From Nonomuraea sp. NEAU-A123 (GTDB taxonomy: Bacteria; Actinomycetota; Actinomycetes; Streptosporangiales; Streptosporangiaceae), in NCBI RefSeq assembly GCF_018603905.1, contig NZ_JAHFZZ010000005.1, forward strand, positions 248,001 through 312,000: a stretch of DNA of 64,000 bases, read 5' to 3'. The notes under the pieces were generated by a model. It saw nothing but the letters and a program-made list of their open reading frames with translations. It did not search any database and had not been told where the DNA came from. The position numbers and the translations under genes were made by a program. Below, piece by piece: positions 24,385 to 33,952 of this stretch (positions are counted from its first letter, which is position 1; every line of letters starts with the position of its first letter).

Positions 24385-25728
24385 GGCGGGCGGCGGAGCC
24401 TGCGCGGGGTCGGCCGCCGGTGCCTGTGCGGGCGGGGCGGGCTCGACCTGTGCCTGCGCGGGTGGGGTTGGACGGACGTAGGTGCCGTTGCGGCGGGCCA
24501 GGAGCTCCGCGAAGAGGGCGTCCCACTGGGCGCCGATCGCGTCGACGTCGTACGTCTGCGCGGTCTCCAGCGCCCCGGCCGCCAGATGGCGGCGCAGTTG
24601 CTCGTCCTCGATGACGCGCAGGAGCGAGGTGGCGAGGTTGGCGTTGGTACGCGGCTTGACCAGCAACCCGTCGACCTCGTCGGTGATCATTTCCTTGGGC
24701 CCGTGCGGGCTGTTGAAGCTGACGATGGCCAGTCCCTTGGCCATGGCCTCCAGGATGGTCATCGGGAAGCCCTCGTGGCGCGAGCTGAGCACGAAGACGG
24801 ACGCCTTCTCCAGCTCGGCGCCGACGTCGGTGGTGGCGCCGGGCAGCTCGACCTTGCCTTCGAGGCCGGCGTCGATCACCTGCTGGCGCAGGTTCTCCTC
24901 CTGGGGACCGGCGCCGAAGATACGCAGCGTCCAGTCGGGGTGGGTCTTGGCGACCTCTTCCCAGGCGACGATGAGCCGGTGGAAGCCCTTGAGGCGGGTC
25001 AGCCTGCCGACGGCGATGACGACCTTGGCGTCGAGCTTGGCCACGTCGCCGGTCATGGGCGGCACGGCGTTGGGGATGCGGACCAGCCGCTTCGGCTTCT
25101 TGGGCAGGGTGGCGCGATAGTCGCGCAGGTCCGCCTTGGTGAGGGTGGCCAAGGCGTCGAAGCGCCGGTAGCGCCACTTGATGAGCTCCTGCATCGCCTC
25201 CGGCTGGGTGCGCAGGGCGACGTGCTCCTGGCCGATGGTGATGACGCTGGGCAGCGCTAACTGGGCCATCGCGAGGTTGAGGCCGGGCCTGGTGGAGATG
25301 AGGATCCCGGTGTCGAGCGAGCGGATGTAGCGGGCCAGCTTGAGGTCGGTCCAGAGGTTGAAACGGTGGTAGGCCGACTCCTCCGGCGGGATGATCTTGC
25401 TCGGCATCTTCGACAGCATCGCGCGCACCGGGTCCGGGCCAGGGTTCAGCCGGTCGTCCAGGAAACGGAACTTGACCCGCGGGTCGATGGGGAAGAAGGG
25501 CTCCTCGGCCTCTTTCAAGATGCTGACGATCTCGACGTCGTGTTGCTTGGCCAGATAGTTGGCGAGGTTGAACACCGTCCGGATCGTGCCGCCCATGCCG
25601 TACGCGTGCAGGATCAGAATGCTGACCTTGTCCGTGGACGGCGGTGGCGCCTTGCGCACCTTGCGGCGGTTGTAGCCCTTGTACAGCCGGACCATCGCCG
25701 ACTTGCCCTTGCGTGCCAGTGCGCGCAC
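24382..25728 (-). CDS. GT4-type glycosyltransferase
   Basis: 448 residues from GTG 25728, which has a purine-rich site (AAGGGGGA) upstream. It has a GT-B fold: N-terminal HAYGMGGTIRTVFNLANYLA, a C-terminal nucleotide-sugar domain beginning VVIAVGRLTRLKGFHRLI, and the catalytic E-x7-E region SSRHEGFPMTILEAMAKGLA. The C-terminal 30 residues are Pro/Ala/Gln-rich low complexity (PPAQAPAADPAQAP). It probably glycosylates a cell-envelope polymer such as a teichoic or capsular polysaccharide. It stands alone. Confidence 0.92.
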   Translation of the reverse strand: MRALARKGKSAMVRLYKGYNRRKVRKAPPPSTDKVSILILHAYGMGGTIRTVFNLANYLAKQHDVEIVSILKEAEEPFFPIDPRVKFRFLDDRLNPGPDPVRAMLSKMPSKIIPPEESAYHRFNLWTDLKLARYIRSLDTGILISTRPGLNLAMAQLALPSVITIGQEHVALRTQPEAMQELIKWRYRRFDALATLTKADLRDYRATLPKKPKRLVRIPNAVPPMTGDVAKLDAKVVIAVGRLTRLKGFHRLIVAWEEVAKTHPDWTLRIFGAGPQEENLRQQVIDAGLEGKVELPGATTDVGAELEKASVFVLSSRHEGFPMTILEAMAKGLAIVSFNSPHGPKEMITDEVDGLLVKPRTNANLATSLLRVIEDEQLRRHLAAGALETAQTYDVDAIGAQWDALFAELLARRNGTYVRPTPPAQAQVEPAPPAQAPAADPAQAPPPA

Positions 25729-25884
25729 CTGAGAAGTCCCCCTTGGACTGAGAGTGTCACTACACAAGTGGCCGATAGCGATACGTACCCGTTCGCCATC
25801 GGCTTATTGTCCCGCTTCGGCGGAGTGTCCCGTCCATCCCCGTGGACTAACCCCACACATGATCTATAGACGTTGCAAATCGTC

Positions 25885-28800
25885 TTAAGGTTGCATCCGT
25901 GGCCGGTGTGTTGGATCCGGTGTGTGCGGGGGGCGTTCGGCCAGCAGGCCGAGTATCACGTCGATGGCCTTCTCGAGCTGGGTGTCCGTGCCCGCCGCGT
26001 AGTCCTGCGGGGTGATGTCGATCTCCAGGTCGGGGTCGGTGCCGTAGTTCTCGACCCGCCAGCCCACGTCGTCGAAGGCGAAGGAGAACTCTGGCTGGGT
26101 GGTAAGGGTGCCGTCGGCCAATCGGTGCCGCGGCCAGATGCCGATGACGCCGCCCCAGGTTCGCTTGCCGATGAGAGGGCCGAGACCCAGCAGCTTGAAG
26201 GTGTGGCTGAAGATGTCGCCGTCGGAGCCGGTCCACTCGTTGGTGAGGGCGACCAGCGGGCCGCGCGGCGACTCCGGCGGGTAGGGCGCGGGATCGCCCC
26301 AGCGGGGGTAGTCGTAGCCGAGGCGGCGGCGGGCCAGCTTCTCCAGCAGCAGCGCCGAGACGTTGCCGCCGCCGTTGAAGCGGACGTCGACGATGAGGGC
26401 GTCGCGGTCGTACTCGGCCAGGAAGCCGCGGTGGAACTCGGCGAACCCCTCCGTGCCCATGTCGGGAACGTGCAGGTAGCCGACGCGGCCGTCCGAACGC
26501 TGATGGCACCGGGCGCGGTTGAGATTGACCCAGTCGCGGTAGCGGGCCGGCCGCTCGTCGGCGATGGCCCGGACCGTGGCGGTGAAGAGGCGCTCGCCGC
26601 GGCGCAGAGTGAGCTCGACCTCCTCGTCGGCCAGGTTGACCAGGCGTTCGTTGGGGGTGGCGGTCTCCCCGATGGGAGCGCCGTTGATGGCCAGGACCGC
26701 GTCGCCCGGCCGTACGTCGAGGCCGAGCCGGTTGAGCGGTGAGGTGGCATCGGGGTCCCACAGGTCGCCGGTGACGATCGCGCCGATGTGGTAGACGCCG
26801 TCGCGGTGGTCCCAGTCGACGCCGAGCTTGCCCTGCGTGTATTCGGGGCCCGGCCGGTACTCGCCGCCGCTCTCGAAGGCGTGGCTGGTGGCCAGCTCGC
26901 CGTGGAGCTCCCACAGCAGGTCGGAGAACTCGCCCCGGGTGCTGACGCGTTCGACGAGCGGCAGGTAGCGCTCGTACACGCCGGCCCAGTCGACGCCGGC
27001 CATGTCCTCGGTCCAGAAGTTCTCGCGCTGCAGGCGCCACGCCTCCCGGAACATCTGCCGCCACTCCGCGGCCGGGCAGACCGACACCTTGATCCGTGAC
27101 AGGTCGATCCACCCGCTCTCACGGCCGGGCGTGTCGTCGTCATCGTCGGGTATCTCGGTGGCCTTCAGCACGCGCAGCCGGTCGCCCGCCCGGTACAGGA
27201 GCGTCTTGTGGTCGCGGCCCAGCTCGAAGTCGGTGACGCCGCGGGCGAACGTCTCGCTCTCCCCCTTGGCGAAGTCGTACAGGTCCAGGACGCCCTCACC
27301 CTGCAGCGGGCTGCTGAGGACGAGGGCCTTGCCGGGCAGCCCGGCGATGCGCTCGTAGCGGCCTTCCGGCAGCGGGAACGCGGTGACCCGGCGGGCCAGC
27401 CCGTCGAGGTCCACGCGCAGCGGCTCGGGCTCCTCCTTCTCCTCTTCCTCGTCCTCTTCGTCCTTGGCCCCCAGGGGGCGCGGCTGCGGGACGAACGGGT
27501 CGGGGACGTCCCGGCGCAGCGCGATGGCGTAAGGGCGGGTGCCGAGGGGGAAGCCGAGGTCGAACTGGAGCTGGTCGTAGACGGGGGAGAAGACACGCTG
27601 GCCGATGAAGTACAGGTAGCGGCCGCGCGGGTCGAAGGCGGGACGGGAGTCTTCGAGGAGAGGTTCGGTGGCGGGCACGGTCTGGCCGGTCGCGGGGTGG
27701 TGCAGCATGATCGCGGTGGTGTGGGCGTTCAGCGGGCTGGCGTACGCGAGCCACTGGCCGTCGTGCGACCAGGCGGGGTCCGCGGGCGGCCCGTGCGGGT
27801 TGGCCTCGACGAGTACGGCGTGCCCGGTGGTCAGGTCGACGAGGTACAGCTCGTCGCGGTGGTTGGTGACGGCGACGCGGTCATGGACGGGGTCGGGCAT
27901 CAGCGCGGTGATCCGCCCGAGCCGGGCGATGCTCCGGGCGGTCGCGTCGCCGAGGATGACCAGCTGTTCCTCATCACTGTCGTCACTGGCGGCGGCGATG
28001 AGCCGGCGGCCGTCGTTGAGACAGGTCAGGAAGCGGTAGCGGACGCCGTCCGGCTCGCCGTGCTGCCGGACCGGCCCCTCCCAACCGGCCATGGCGTACG
28101 CCTTGCCGCGCGCGGTGACGGCCAGGGCGCTGCCGTCGGGGCTGAGCGTGGCGCTGTCGAGGTAGTCGTCGGCGTCCACGAACCTGCGGTTGCGCTGGGT
28201 CCTGGAGCTGGCCAGCCGCACGTCGATCCGGTGGGGCGCGTCCCCGGGATCGAGCAGGTAGAGGTCGGCGCCCGCGTGGTAGACGAGGCGGTGGCCGTCG
28301 CCGGACAGGTTGCGGGCGTAGTAGTCCTCGTGATGGGTGTGCTTGCGCAGGTCGTCGCCGTCGGGAGTGCAGGAGTACACGTTGCCGACGCCTTCGTGGT
28401 CGGACAGGAAACAGACGCGGTTGCCACTCCAGCAGGGGGAGGCCAGATTGCCGGGCAGGCGGATGAGCCTGCGGAAGTGGCCTTCGCCCTCGGGGTCGAT
28501 CCACAGGTCGCCGACGGTGCCGCCGCGGTAGCGCTTCCAGCGTGCCGGGTCGGCGGTGTTGCGGCCCAGGACGATCATGCCGTCCGGGCCGTGGGCGATG
28601 GAGTTCGCGGGGCCGTACGGCAGGCGTTGCGGCACGCCGCCCGGTGCGACGCGGTGCAGCCACTTGCGGCCTTCGAAGGGCTGGCACTCGTCGCTGGCGT
28701 ACAGGATGCGGCCCTCGGGGTCCCAGCCGGTGACGGCGCAGCGAGCCCCGTGATAGGTGACCCGGCGGGCCGCGCCCCCGTCGGCGGGCATGACGTACAC

Positions 28801-28998
28801 CTCTTCCTGGCCTTCCTCACGTCCGACGAAGGCGAGCTGGTCGCCGCGCGGGGAGATGCGCGGGTATCCGGCCTCGGCGACCCCGGCGGTCAGGCGGAAG
28901 GCGCGCCCGCCGAGGGCGGAGACCATCCACAGGTCGTCCTCGGCGGCGAAGACGACGACGTCCTGGAAGACGGCGGGGAAGCGCAGGTAGGCCGTCAT
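25885..28998 (-). CDS. tricorn protease homologue
   Basis: 1037 residues from ATG 28998, full tricorn length. The N-terminal part is two beta-propellers ([24 protein letters not shown]; repeated [18 protein letters not shown] blades). An acidic linker ([15 protein letters not shown]) follows, then the C1 helical domain (with ATSHAFE, catalytic His), a PDZ domain ([15 protein letters not shown]) and the C2 S41 domain with the Ser-Asp pair in [12 protein letters not shown]. It would trim proteasome- or Clp-derived peptides in the cytosol. Confidence 0.95.
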   Translation of the reverse strand: MTAYLRFPAVFQDVVVFAAEDDLWMVSALGGRAFRLTAGVAEAGYPRISPRGDQLAFVGREEGQEEVYVMPADGGAARRVTYHGARCAVTGWDPEGRILYASDECQPFEGRKWLHRVAPGGVPQRLPYGPANSIAHGPDGMIVLGRNTADPARWKRYRGGTVGDLWIDPEGEGHFRRLIRLPGNLASPCWSGNRVCFLSDHEGVGNVYSCTPDGDDLRKHTHHEDYYARNLSGDGHRLVYHAGADLYLLDPGDAPHRIDVRLASSRTQRNRRFVDADDYLDSATLSPDGSALAVTARGKAYAMAGWEGPVRQHGEPDGVRYRFLTCLNDGRRLIAAASDDSDEEQLVILGDATARSIARLGRITALMPDPVHDRVAVTNHRDELYLVDLTTGHAVLVEANPHGPPADPAWSHDGQWLAYASPLNAHTTAIMLHHPATGQTVPATEPLLEDSRPAFDPRGRYLYFIGQRVFSPVYDQLQFDLGFPLGTRPYAIALRRDVPDPFVPQPRPLGAKDEEDEEEEKEEPEPLRVDLDGLARRVTAFPLPEGRYERIAGLPGKALVLSSPLQGEGVLDLYDFAKGESETFARGVTDFELGRDHKTLLYRAGDRLRVLKATEIPDDDDDTPGRESGWIDLSRIKVSVCPAAEWRQMFREAWRLQRENFWTEDMAGVDWAGVYERYLPLVERVSTRGEFSDLLWELHGELATSHAFESGGEYRPGPEYTQGKLGVDWDHRDGVYHIGAIVTGDLWDPDATSPLNRLGLDVRPGDAVLAINGAPIGETATPNERLVNLADEEVELTLRRGERLFTATVRAIADERPARYRDWVNLNRARCHQRSDGRVGYLHVPDMGTEGFAEFHRGFLAEYDRDALIVDVRFNGGGNVSALLLEKLARRRLGYDYPRWGDPAPYPPESPRGPLVALTNEWTGSDGDIFSHTFKLLGLGPLIGKRTWGGVIGIWPRHRLADGTLTTQPEFSFAFDDVGWRVENYGTDPDLEIDITPQDYAAGTDTQLEKAIDVILGLLAERPPHTPDPTHRPRMQP

Positions 28999-29061
28999 GG
29001 TGTCGCTCCCGTGGTCAGGCAGCCGGGACTCCGGCCGCGGCTGCCTGATCATTTCACCGGG

Positions 29062-29184
29062 TCAAGCCACGTCGGGCTTCTTGGGCTCCTTCTTGGCGCC
29101 CTTGGACTCCTTCATCTGGCGGCTGGACTTGATCGCCGGTTTCTTGGTTTTGCCGGACTTGGCGGCCGGTTTCTTGTTCGCCAT
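29062..29184 (-). CDS. lysine-rich 40-residue protein
   Basis: From ATG 29184, preceded by a G-run ribosome site. About one third of the residues are Lys (NKKPAAKSGKTKKPAIK), with no hydrophobic core. It lies 63 bp upstream of the tricorn gene on the same strand. It is probably disordered and could bind nucleic acid. The family is not recognised; coding is supported by start context and composition only. Confidence 0.5.
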   Translation of the reverse strand: MANKKPAAKSGKTKKPAIKSSRQMKESKGAKKEPKKPDVA

Positions 29185-29295
29185 GGTTCCCCCCGAACGG
29201 ATGATGTGGGATTGGTGCACCAACGCATTTAGTACCCATTTCATGCGGAAATCCGACATGGCGGTCACTGTGGGCGGAGGGATGGTGACATATCG

Positions 29296-29800
29296 TTACC
29301 CGCGAGCAGGGCGGTCGCCGGAGGGCTGCGACCACCACACCCCCTCGCCGTGCGACAGCCCGGGCAGCGCCAGCTCGAACTCATGCACCGCCACGGCCGG
29401 GATCTCGCCGCTGACCAGCCACACCACCTCCCGCTGCACGGCATCGGCCACCACGGCGCCCAGCGCCGCCAGCCGTACGGTCACCGCGCTCAGCGACTCC
29501 GGCGGCACCTCCAGCTCGAAGCGGTGGCACGGCTCGTACACCCGCGTGCCCGCCCGGCGCAGCGCCCGCCGCAGCACGATCGCGGTCCGTCCGCGGAAGT
29601 CGGCCGCCGTGCTGGCGGGGCGCGCTCGATCGTGAACGCCGTCGCCCCGACCGCCTCGCCCGCGCTGCCGCCAGGCGCGGCCGTGGTCGGTAGTGGCTGG
29701 AACCCGTCGAGCAGATCACCCACGCCCAGCCTGGTCATCGCCGACCCGAACGGTGAGGGATGCAGCACCCCATCGGCACACTCCAGAGCGTTGTCGTTCA
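29296..29800 (-). pseudogene. decayed TetM/OtrA-type ribosomal protection gene, C-terminal part
   Basis: Reading from 29800 down, three pieces of an EF-G-like tetracycline-resistance protein appear in gene order but in different frames. The first is HPSPFGSAMTRLGVGDLLDG, the G-domain FGSAxTGxGV motif. The second is GEAVGATAFTIERAPPA. The third is ASTAADFRGRTAIVLRRALR, running on through YEPCHRFELEVP and about 80 more C-terminal residues. Internal deletions and at least one frameshift make it non-functional. The N-terminal remnant is at 32070-32133, across the TnpB element. Confidence 0.65.
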
Positions 29801-32090
29801 TATGTTCTACCCGCCAGGGCCAACCGATGGTAATCTTTCGATCGCTGATCGTGAGGTTTTGTTCTTGAAGGGCGGGGGTGCAGGCGTGCGGGCGTACCGG
29901 CTCCCGTCTGATCGCGATGCGCTGAGCATGTGGTGCGCCTGTTGCCACGATCGGCGCCCGGTCGGCACTCTCGTGCCCGCATGTGGTCGTCGGCCGTCGA
30001 GCGGTGCTCAGATGGCGGCCGACCTGAGCGCGGTTCGTCATCTTCGGCCCACTCCCGAGACGGGAGGGGTGCGTGAGTGAACTCACCGCCACCGCCTCGT
30101 GCACCGCCTATGCGGCGGTGGTGGAGGCGAGCGGCGAGGTCGTTGCGCAGGGGCTGCTGGTGCGGCGGGTGGCCTGGCTGGCCGGCCTGACGGGCGACCT
30201 GACCGCCCGCCTGGTGGCGGTCCGGTGGAATGCGGCTGATCTGGACGCTTTGGCGTCCGGGGTGGGGCTGGATGGGCGTGCGTTGCCGTCGAAGGGCTGG
30301 ATGGCCCTGCGTCGGCTCGGCTGGGGTGTGAGGCCGCCCTCGGGTGTACATGTGTGCGATCGGGTGCTGCGGTGCGCGCAGGAGCAGGCTGCTCGCCTGC
30401 TGCGGCTGGCGTTGCACCGGCGCCGTCTGGTGGCGGCGATCGTGGCGACCTGGCCGCAGAATGCGGGTGTGCGTACCAGCGCCGAATGGGAGGCGCTGCG
30501 CGCGCTGCTGCCGGGCGAGGTGAGCGCGGCGGACATCCGTAACCGGACCCGGCAGGTTCGCGCCTATCGCGACGAGCATGGGGTGTTCCCAGCTGGTCTG
30601 ACCGAGCTGGAGGGGCCGCCGAAGGTTGCGGCGCAGGTCGTGCTGGCGGCGGCCGACCGGCAACTGCTCACCCTGCAGCGTGCTGGCAGCCGCAGCGCCC
30701 GCTTGCGGGTGCGGCTTCCGCTGGTTGAATCGCCCGCCTCCGCCAGGGAATGGGCGTGGCATTTGCTGCCGGTGGCGTTGCCGCCGACGGTGCCGCCGGA
30801 GGCAGCGTTGTGCGCCCCCACGGTGCGGGTGGCCAAGGGTCGGGTGTGCGTCGATCTGCCGTTCCGGATCCCGATTGGCTTCGCGCCCGCTACCGGTCAT
30901 GTGGTCGGGTGTGGCTTCGACTGGGGCCTCAACACCCTGCTGACCGGCGTGGCCGGGCGTCTGGCCGGTGAGCGGGTGGTCTGCGATGGGCGGTCGTTCG
31001 CCTACGACGCCAGCGGTGTGTCGGCCAAGCTGCACCGGTTGCGGGCCGAGCGTGAGCACCTGGCCGCCAAGCACCGGCACCTGGAAAGGCTGCTGGCGGG
31101 GATCACGCCTGTTGATTCCCGCTACGTCGCGTTGAGTACGGCCTGCCAGGCCCTCGGGGTTGAGCATGAGCGGCTGCGTGCGCGCATCCGGCATTTGAAC
31201 AAGGCGCTGACCTGGTCGGCGGCGCGATGGGCGGTCGATCAGGCCACCGCTGCGGGGGCGTCGGTCATCTACGTGGAGGACCTGGCCACCCTGGAGGCGC
31301 GAGGACGCCGAGGGAGCGTGAACGCGCGGCTGTCGGGGCAGGTGCGCGGGCAGATTGTCGAGGCGATCCGGCATCTGGCGGCCAAGCACGCCATCGCCGT
31401 GGTCACCGTCCCGGCGCGCGGCACCTCCAGGTACTGCCCCCGCTGCGGGACCGGCACGTCGCTGCTCACGCATTGCCCGGCTCCCGACCGGCTCGCCGAG
31501 CGGGGCTGGAGATGGGCCTTCTGCCCGGCCTGCGGCCTGTCGTGTGACCGGGACTGGGCAGCGGCCGAGCGGATCGTCTCCCGCGGCCTGCTCGGCCAGA
31601 ACGCCACCCGCACCCGCCGCGCCACCGGGGCGCGGACCATCGCCACCATCGTGGAGGGGAATGTGGCCCGCGCCCGACCAACGCGCAAACTCACCCGGGC
31701 CGCCCGGCGCGCCCGCCGCACCCGAACCGACCTGCACCCCCGACCGGCAGCACGCGACAGAGCCAAGAACCGTCCCACCCCGAAACGGCCCACCCGCACC
31801 TCAGCCAACCCACGAAACAACCCGATGACTTTCAGCCGTGTGCCCGACCGGCGCACGGTGCCCGCCCCACCGCCCACCGGCGGTGGACAGCGTCCGGCGG
31901 GCCATGCACCCAAGCCGGGACGGCACCCGCCGTACCGGACAGGGCATGTCAGGAACTCCCACCATCGCACAGGCTTCCACCACGCCAAAGCCACCCCCGT
32001 GCTCACGCTCATCGAGCACCGGGGCAGCCCAAAGCAGGCCACGCCCGTCCGAGTTACCTGATTCCTTCAGGCAGCCACAGAGAATTCAAG
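29801..32090 (+). mobile_element. TnpB-only IS200/IS605-type element
   Basis: The element is delimited by the decayed tet gene pieces on both sides: the left end is close to 29801 and the right end close to 32090 (…GAATTCAAG). The 270 bp before the gene are non-coding, and the region after the tnpB core would encode the omegaRNA. No TnpA (Y1 transposase) is present, so it would need help to move. Boundaries are inferred from where host-gene homology stops. Confidence 0.5.
30073..32061 (+). CDS. tnpB: TnpB-like RNA-guided nuclease with long basic tail
   Basis: 662 residues from GTG 30073; classical TnpB has about 400. The RuvC triad is intact: D283 (GCGFDWGLNT), E402 (IYVEDLATL) and D494 (SCDRDWAAAER). 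The zinc ribbon is C455-x2-C458 and C484-x2-C487. An N-terminal region of about 270 residues replaces the usual short WED/REC part. The tail beyond residue 500 is Arg/Pro-rich, and the 3' coding end probably overlaps omegaRNA. The intact triad suggests an active nuclease. Confidence 0.85.
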   Translation: MSELTATASCTAYAAVVEASGEVVAQGLLVRRVAWLAGLTGDLTARLVAVRWNAADLDALASGVGLDGRALPSKGWMALRRLGWGVRPPSGVHVCDRVLRCAQEQAARLLRLALHRRRLVAAIVATWPQNAGVRTSAEWEALRALLPGEVSAADIRNRTRQVRAYRDEHGVFPAGLTELEGPPKVAAQVVLAAADRQLLTLQRAGSRSARLRVRLPLVESPASAREWAWHLLPVALPPTVPPEAALCAPTVRVAKGRVCVDLPFRIPIGFAPATGHVVGCGFDWGLNTLLTGVAGRLAGERVVCDGRSFAYDASGVSAKLHRLRAEREHLAAKHRHLERLLAGITPVDSRYVALSTACQALGVEHERLRARIRHLNKALTWSAARWAVDQATAAGASVIYVEDLATLEARGRRGSVNARLSGQVRGQIVEAIRHLAAKHAIAVVTVPARGTSRYCPRCGTGTSLLTHCPAPDRLAERGWRWAFCPACGLSCDRDWAAAERIVSRGLLGQNATRTRRATGARTIATIVEGNVARARPTRKLTRAARRARRTRTDLHPRPAARDRAKNRPTPKRPTRTSANPRNNPMTFSRVPDRRTVPAPPPTGGGQRPAGHAPKPGRHPPYRTGHVRNSHHRTGFHHAKATPVLTLIEHRGSPKQATPVRVT

Positions 32091-32133
32091 ACGCTGGTCT
32101 TACCCGCCGCGAGGACACCGATGTTGAGGATGT
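32070..32133 (-). pseudogene. N-terminal remnant of the TetM-type gene
   Basis: On the minus strand the frame reads ILNIGVLAAGKTSVLNSLW and stops. This matches the start of EF-G-like Tet proteins (LNIGILAHVDAGKTSLTERLL) with the HVD of the P-loop deleted. Together with 29296-29800 it brackets the TnpB element. Confidence 0.55.
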
Positions 32134-32274
32134 GGATCTGTCGTCGAAGCCTCGAGAACTCTCGTGCCGATGGGGCGCTGGGAGACTCGGAGGCAACGCA
32201 TCGCATGCTCCTGCTGGTAGACGTCAGAGACGGCCAATAATGTCCCCGGCGTAGGCTGCGCTGCCAGCGATTAT

Positions 32275-33369
32275 TCAGCGGGGCTCACTCGTCCGGACGC
32301 CCGGACGCCCGGACAGGCCGGGGAGGCTGAGCTGCAGCGCCGCCGGGCCGGGCTGGGCCCCGGCCCGCGGACCGGGCCGGGGGCGTGGCGGAAGGCGGCG
32401 CGCCGACGCCGCGGTCGCGCGGCCGACGCCGTGCTGGCGGGCCAGCTCCTTGACCTGGTCCGTGATGCGCTGCTGGTAGGCCTGCGGCGCGTACGCCCCC
32501 CTTCCGTACAGCTCCAGATAGCGTGGCACGAGCCGGGGATGCTCGCGGGACAGCCACTCCAGCCACCACTCGCGCGCCCCGGGTCGCAGGTGCAGGACGA
32601 TGGGGGCGAGGTGCGTGGCGCCCGATTGGGCGATCTCCTTGACCGTGCGTTCGAGCTGGCCGGGGGAGTCGGTGAGGTAGGGGAGGATCGGCGCCATCAG
32701 CACGCCGCAGGGGATGGCGTTGTCGTTGAGCGTGGCGCAGGTCTCCAGCCGGCGGCGCGGGTCGGGGGTGCCGGGTTCGACGGAGCGCCACAGATCAGGG
32801 TCGACGAAGCCGGTCGACACGCTGGCGCTCACCTGGGTGACCTCGGCCGCCTCGGTCAGCAGGTCGAGGTCGCGCAGGATGAGCGTGCCCTTGGTGAGGA
32901 TCGAGAACGGGTTAGCGGCGTCGCGCAGGGCGGACAGGATGCCGCGCATCAGCTGATAACGGCCCTCGGCGCGCTGGTAGCAGTCGACGTTCGTGCCCAT
33001 GGCGATGGGGCGGCCCGGCCAGCGCGGCGCGGCCAGCTCCTTGCGGACCACCTCGGCGGCGTTGACCTTGACCACGATCTTCGAGTCGAAGTCGGCGCCG
33101 GCATCGAGGTCGAGATATTCGTGCGTCTTGCGGGCGAAGCAGTAGACGCAGCGGTGGCCGCAGCCCCGATAGGGATTGATGGTGTAGTCGAACGGGACCC
33201 GGCTGGCCGCCGGCACCCGGTTGATGATCAAACGGGCGTGGATCTCGTAGAAGGTCATCCCCTTGAACTCGGGCGTGTCGAACGTGCGGGTGACCGCGCC
33301 GCGGGCGAACAGCGGCACGGCCGGATCGTCCCGGCCGGAGTCGGCCAGACGCAGGTTGTCCCAGCGCAT
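32275..33369 (-). CDS. Rv2578c-family radical SAM protein
   Basis: 364 residues from ATG 33369. The radical SAM cluster motif C-x3-C-x2-C is GCGHRCVYCF, and the family N-terminus is MRWDNLRLA. Other signs are TYEIHARLIINRVP-type sequence, MGTNVDCYQRAEGRYQLMRG, ILTKGTLILRDLDLL and SVSTGFVD. These are related to spore photoproduct lyase-like SplB proteins and their reaction is unknown. The C-terminus is Pro/Arg-rich. It diverges from the DUF3040 gene. Confidence 0.92.
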   Translation of the reverse strand: MRWDNLRLADSGRDDPAVPLFARGAVTRTFDTPEFKGMTFYEIHARLIINRVPAASRVPFDYTINPYRGCGHRCVYCFARKTHEYLDLDAGADFDSKIVVKVNAAEVVRKELAAPRWPGRPIAMGTNVDCYQRAEGRYQLMRGILSALRDAANPFSILTKGTLILRDLDLLTEAAEVTQVSASVSTGFVDPDLWRSVEPGTPDPRRRLETCATLNDNAIPCGVLMAPILPYLTDSPGQLERTVKEIAQSGATHLAPIVLHLRPGAREWWLEWLSREHPRLVPRYLELYGRGAYAPQAYQQRITDQVKELARQHGVGRATAASARRLPPRPRPGPRAGAQPGPAALQLSLPGLSGRPGVRTSEPR

Positions 33370-33502
33370 CCCATGATTAGAACAAAAGTTCGACGATGAT
33401 CGCAAATGGAAAGAGGTGGCAATTACCTGCTTGGGCGGGGGCTAATGATCTTCATGGTTGGGCAGAAACCCGGCACAGAGCTTGCGTTCCGGAGGTGCAC
33501 CC

Positions 33503-33784
33503 ATGGCCTGGTCGCAGGACGAGGAGCGGATGCTGGCGCAGATCGAGCAGCACCTCGTCGATGACGATCCGCGACTTGTGGCGCGGCTCGAGTCATTCAA
33601 CGAGCGGGCCCGGCGCAGTGATGAGAAGGCCGAGGGGGGGTCCGTCGGGCGGCGTAAGCCGCGCCGTTCGACGGTCATCATCCTGATCAGCTGGCTGCTG
33701 ATCGCCACTCTGGTCGCCACGCTGCTGATCATGGTCCTGCGCCACGAGGCCGCGACGGCCCTCGCGCTGGCCGCCTCGCTCTGA
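33503..33784 (+). CDS. DUF3040 small membrane protein
   Basis: 93 residues from ATG 33503, with GGAGG 8 nt upstream. The DUF3040 N-terminus is MAWSQDEERMLAQIEQHLVDDDPRLVARL. One hydrophobic hairpin region follows (TVIILISWLLIATLVATLLIMVL). These actinobacterial membrane proteins have no known function. Confidence 0.88.
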   Translation: MAWSQDEERMLAQIEQHLVDDDPRLVARLESFNERARRSDEKAEGGSVGRRKPRRSTVIILISWLLIATLVATLLIMVLRHEAATALALAASL

Positions 33785-33814
33785 CGCTCCTCCCGAAGTC
33801 TCCGGCGTTCTGTG

Positions 33815-33885
33815 ATGTCCGGGGTCGGGCGGGTGTTGACCAAATCCAGGGCCGGCGGCTCCCCGGTCAGGGGCACTAGATCATT
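33815..33885 (-). pseudogene. N-terminal remnant of an ABATE/CGNR regulator
   Basis: The minus strand between the DUF3040 and hydrolase genes reads DLVPLTGEPPALDLVNTRPT, the signature start of ABATE-domain CGNR proteins (LTGEPLALDLVNT). It then dissolves into unrelated sequence that runs into the DUF3040 gene. It is probably the stump of a divergent regulator of the hydrolase. Confidence 0.5.
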
Positions 33886-33952
33886 TATGTTGCTAATGCT
33901 GCGTCTGCGGACTCCCGCGTGAGATCCCTGATCGATGTGAAAGGCATTAGCC

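Noticed and set aside
29716..31737. 673-codon open frame antisense to TnpB
   Set aside because: High-GC shadow frame with His/Gln/Arg/Gly-rich nonsense composition; the plus-strand frame has the RuvC and zinc motifs.
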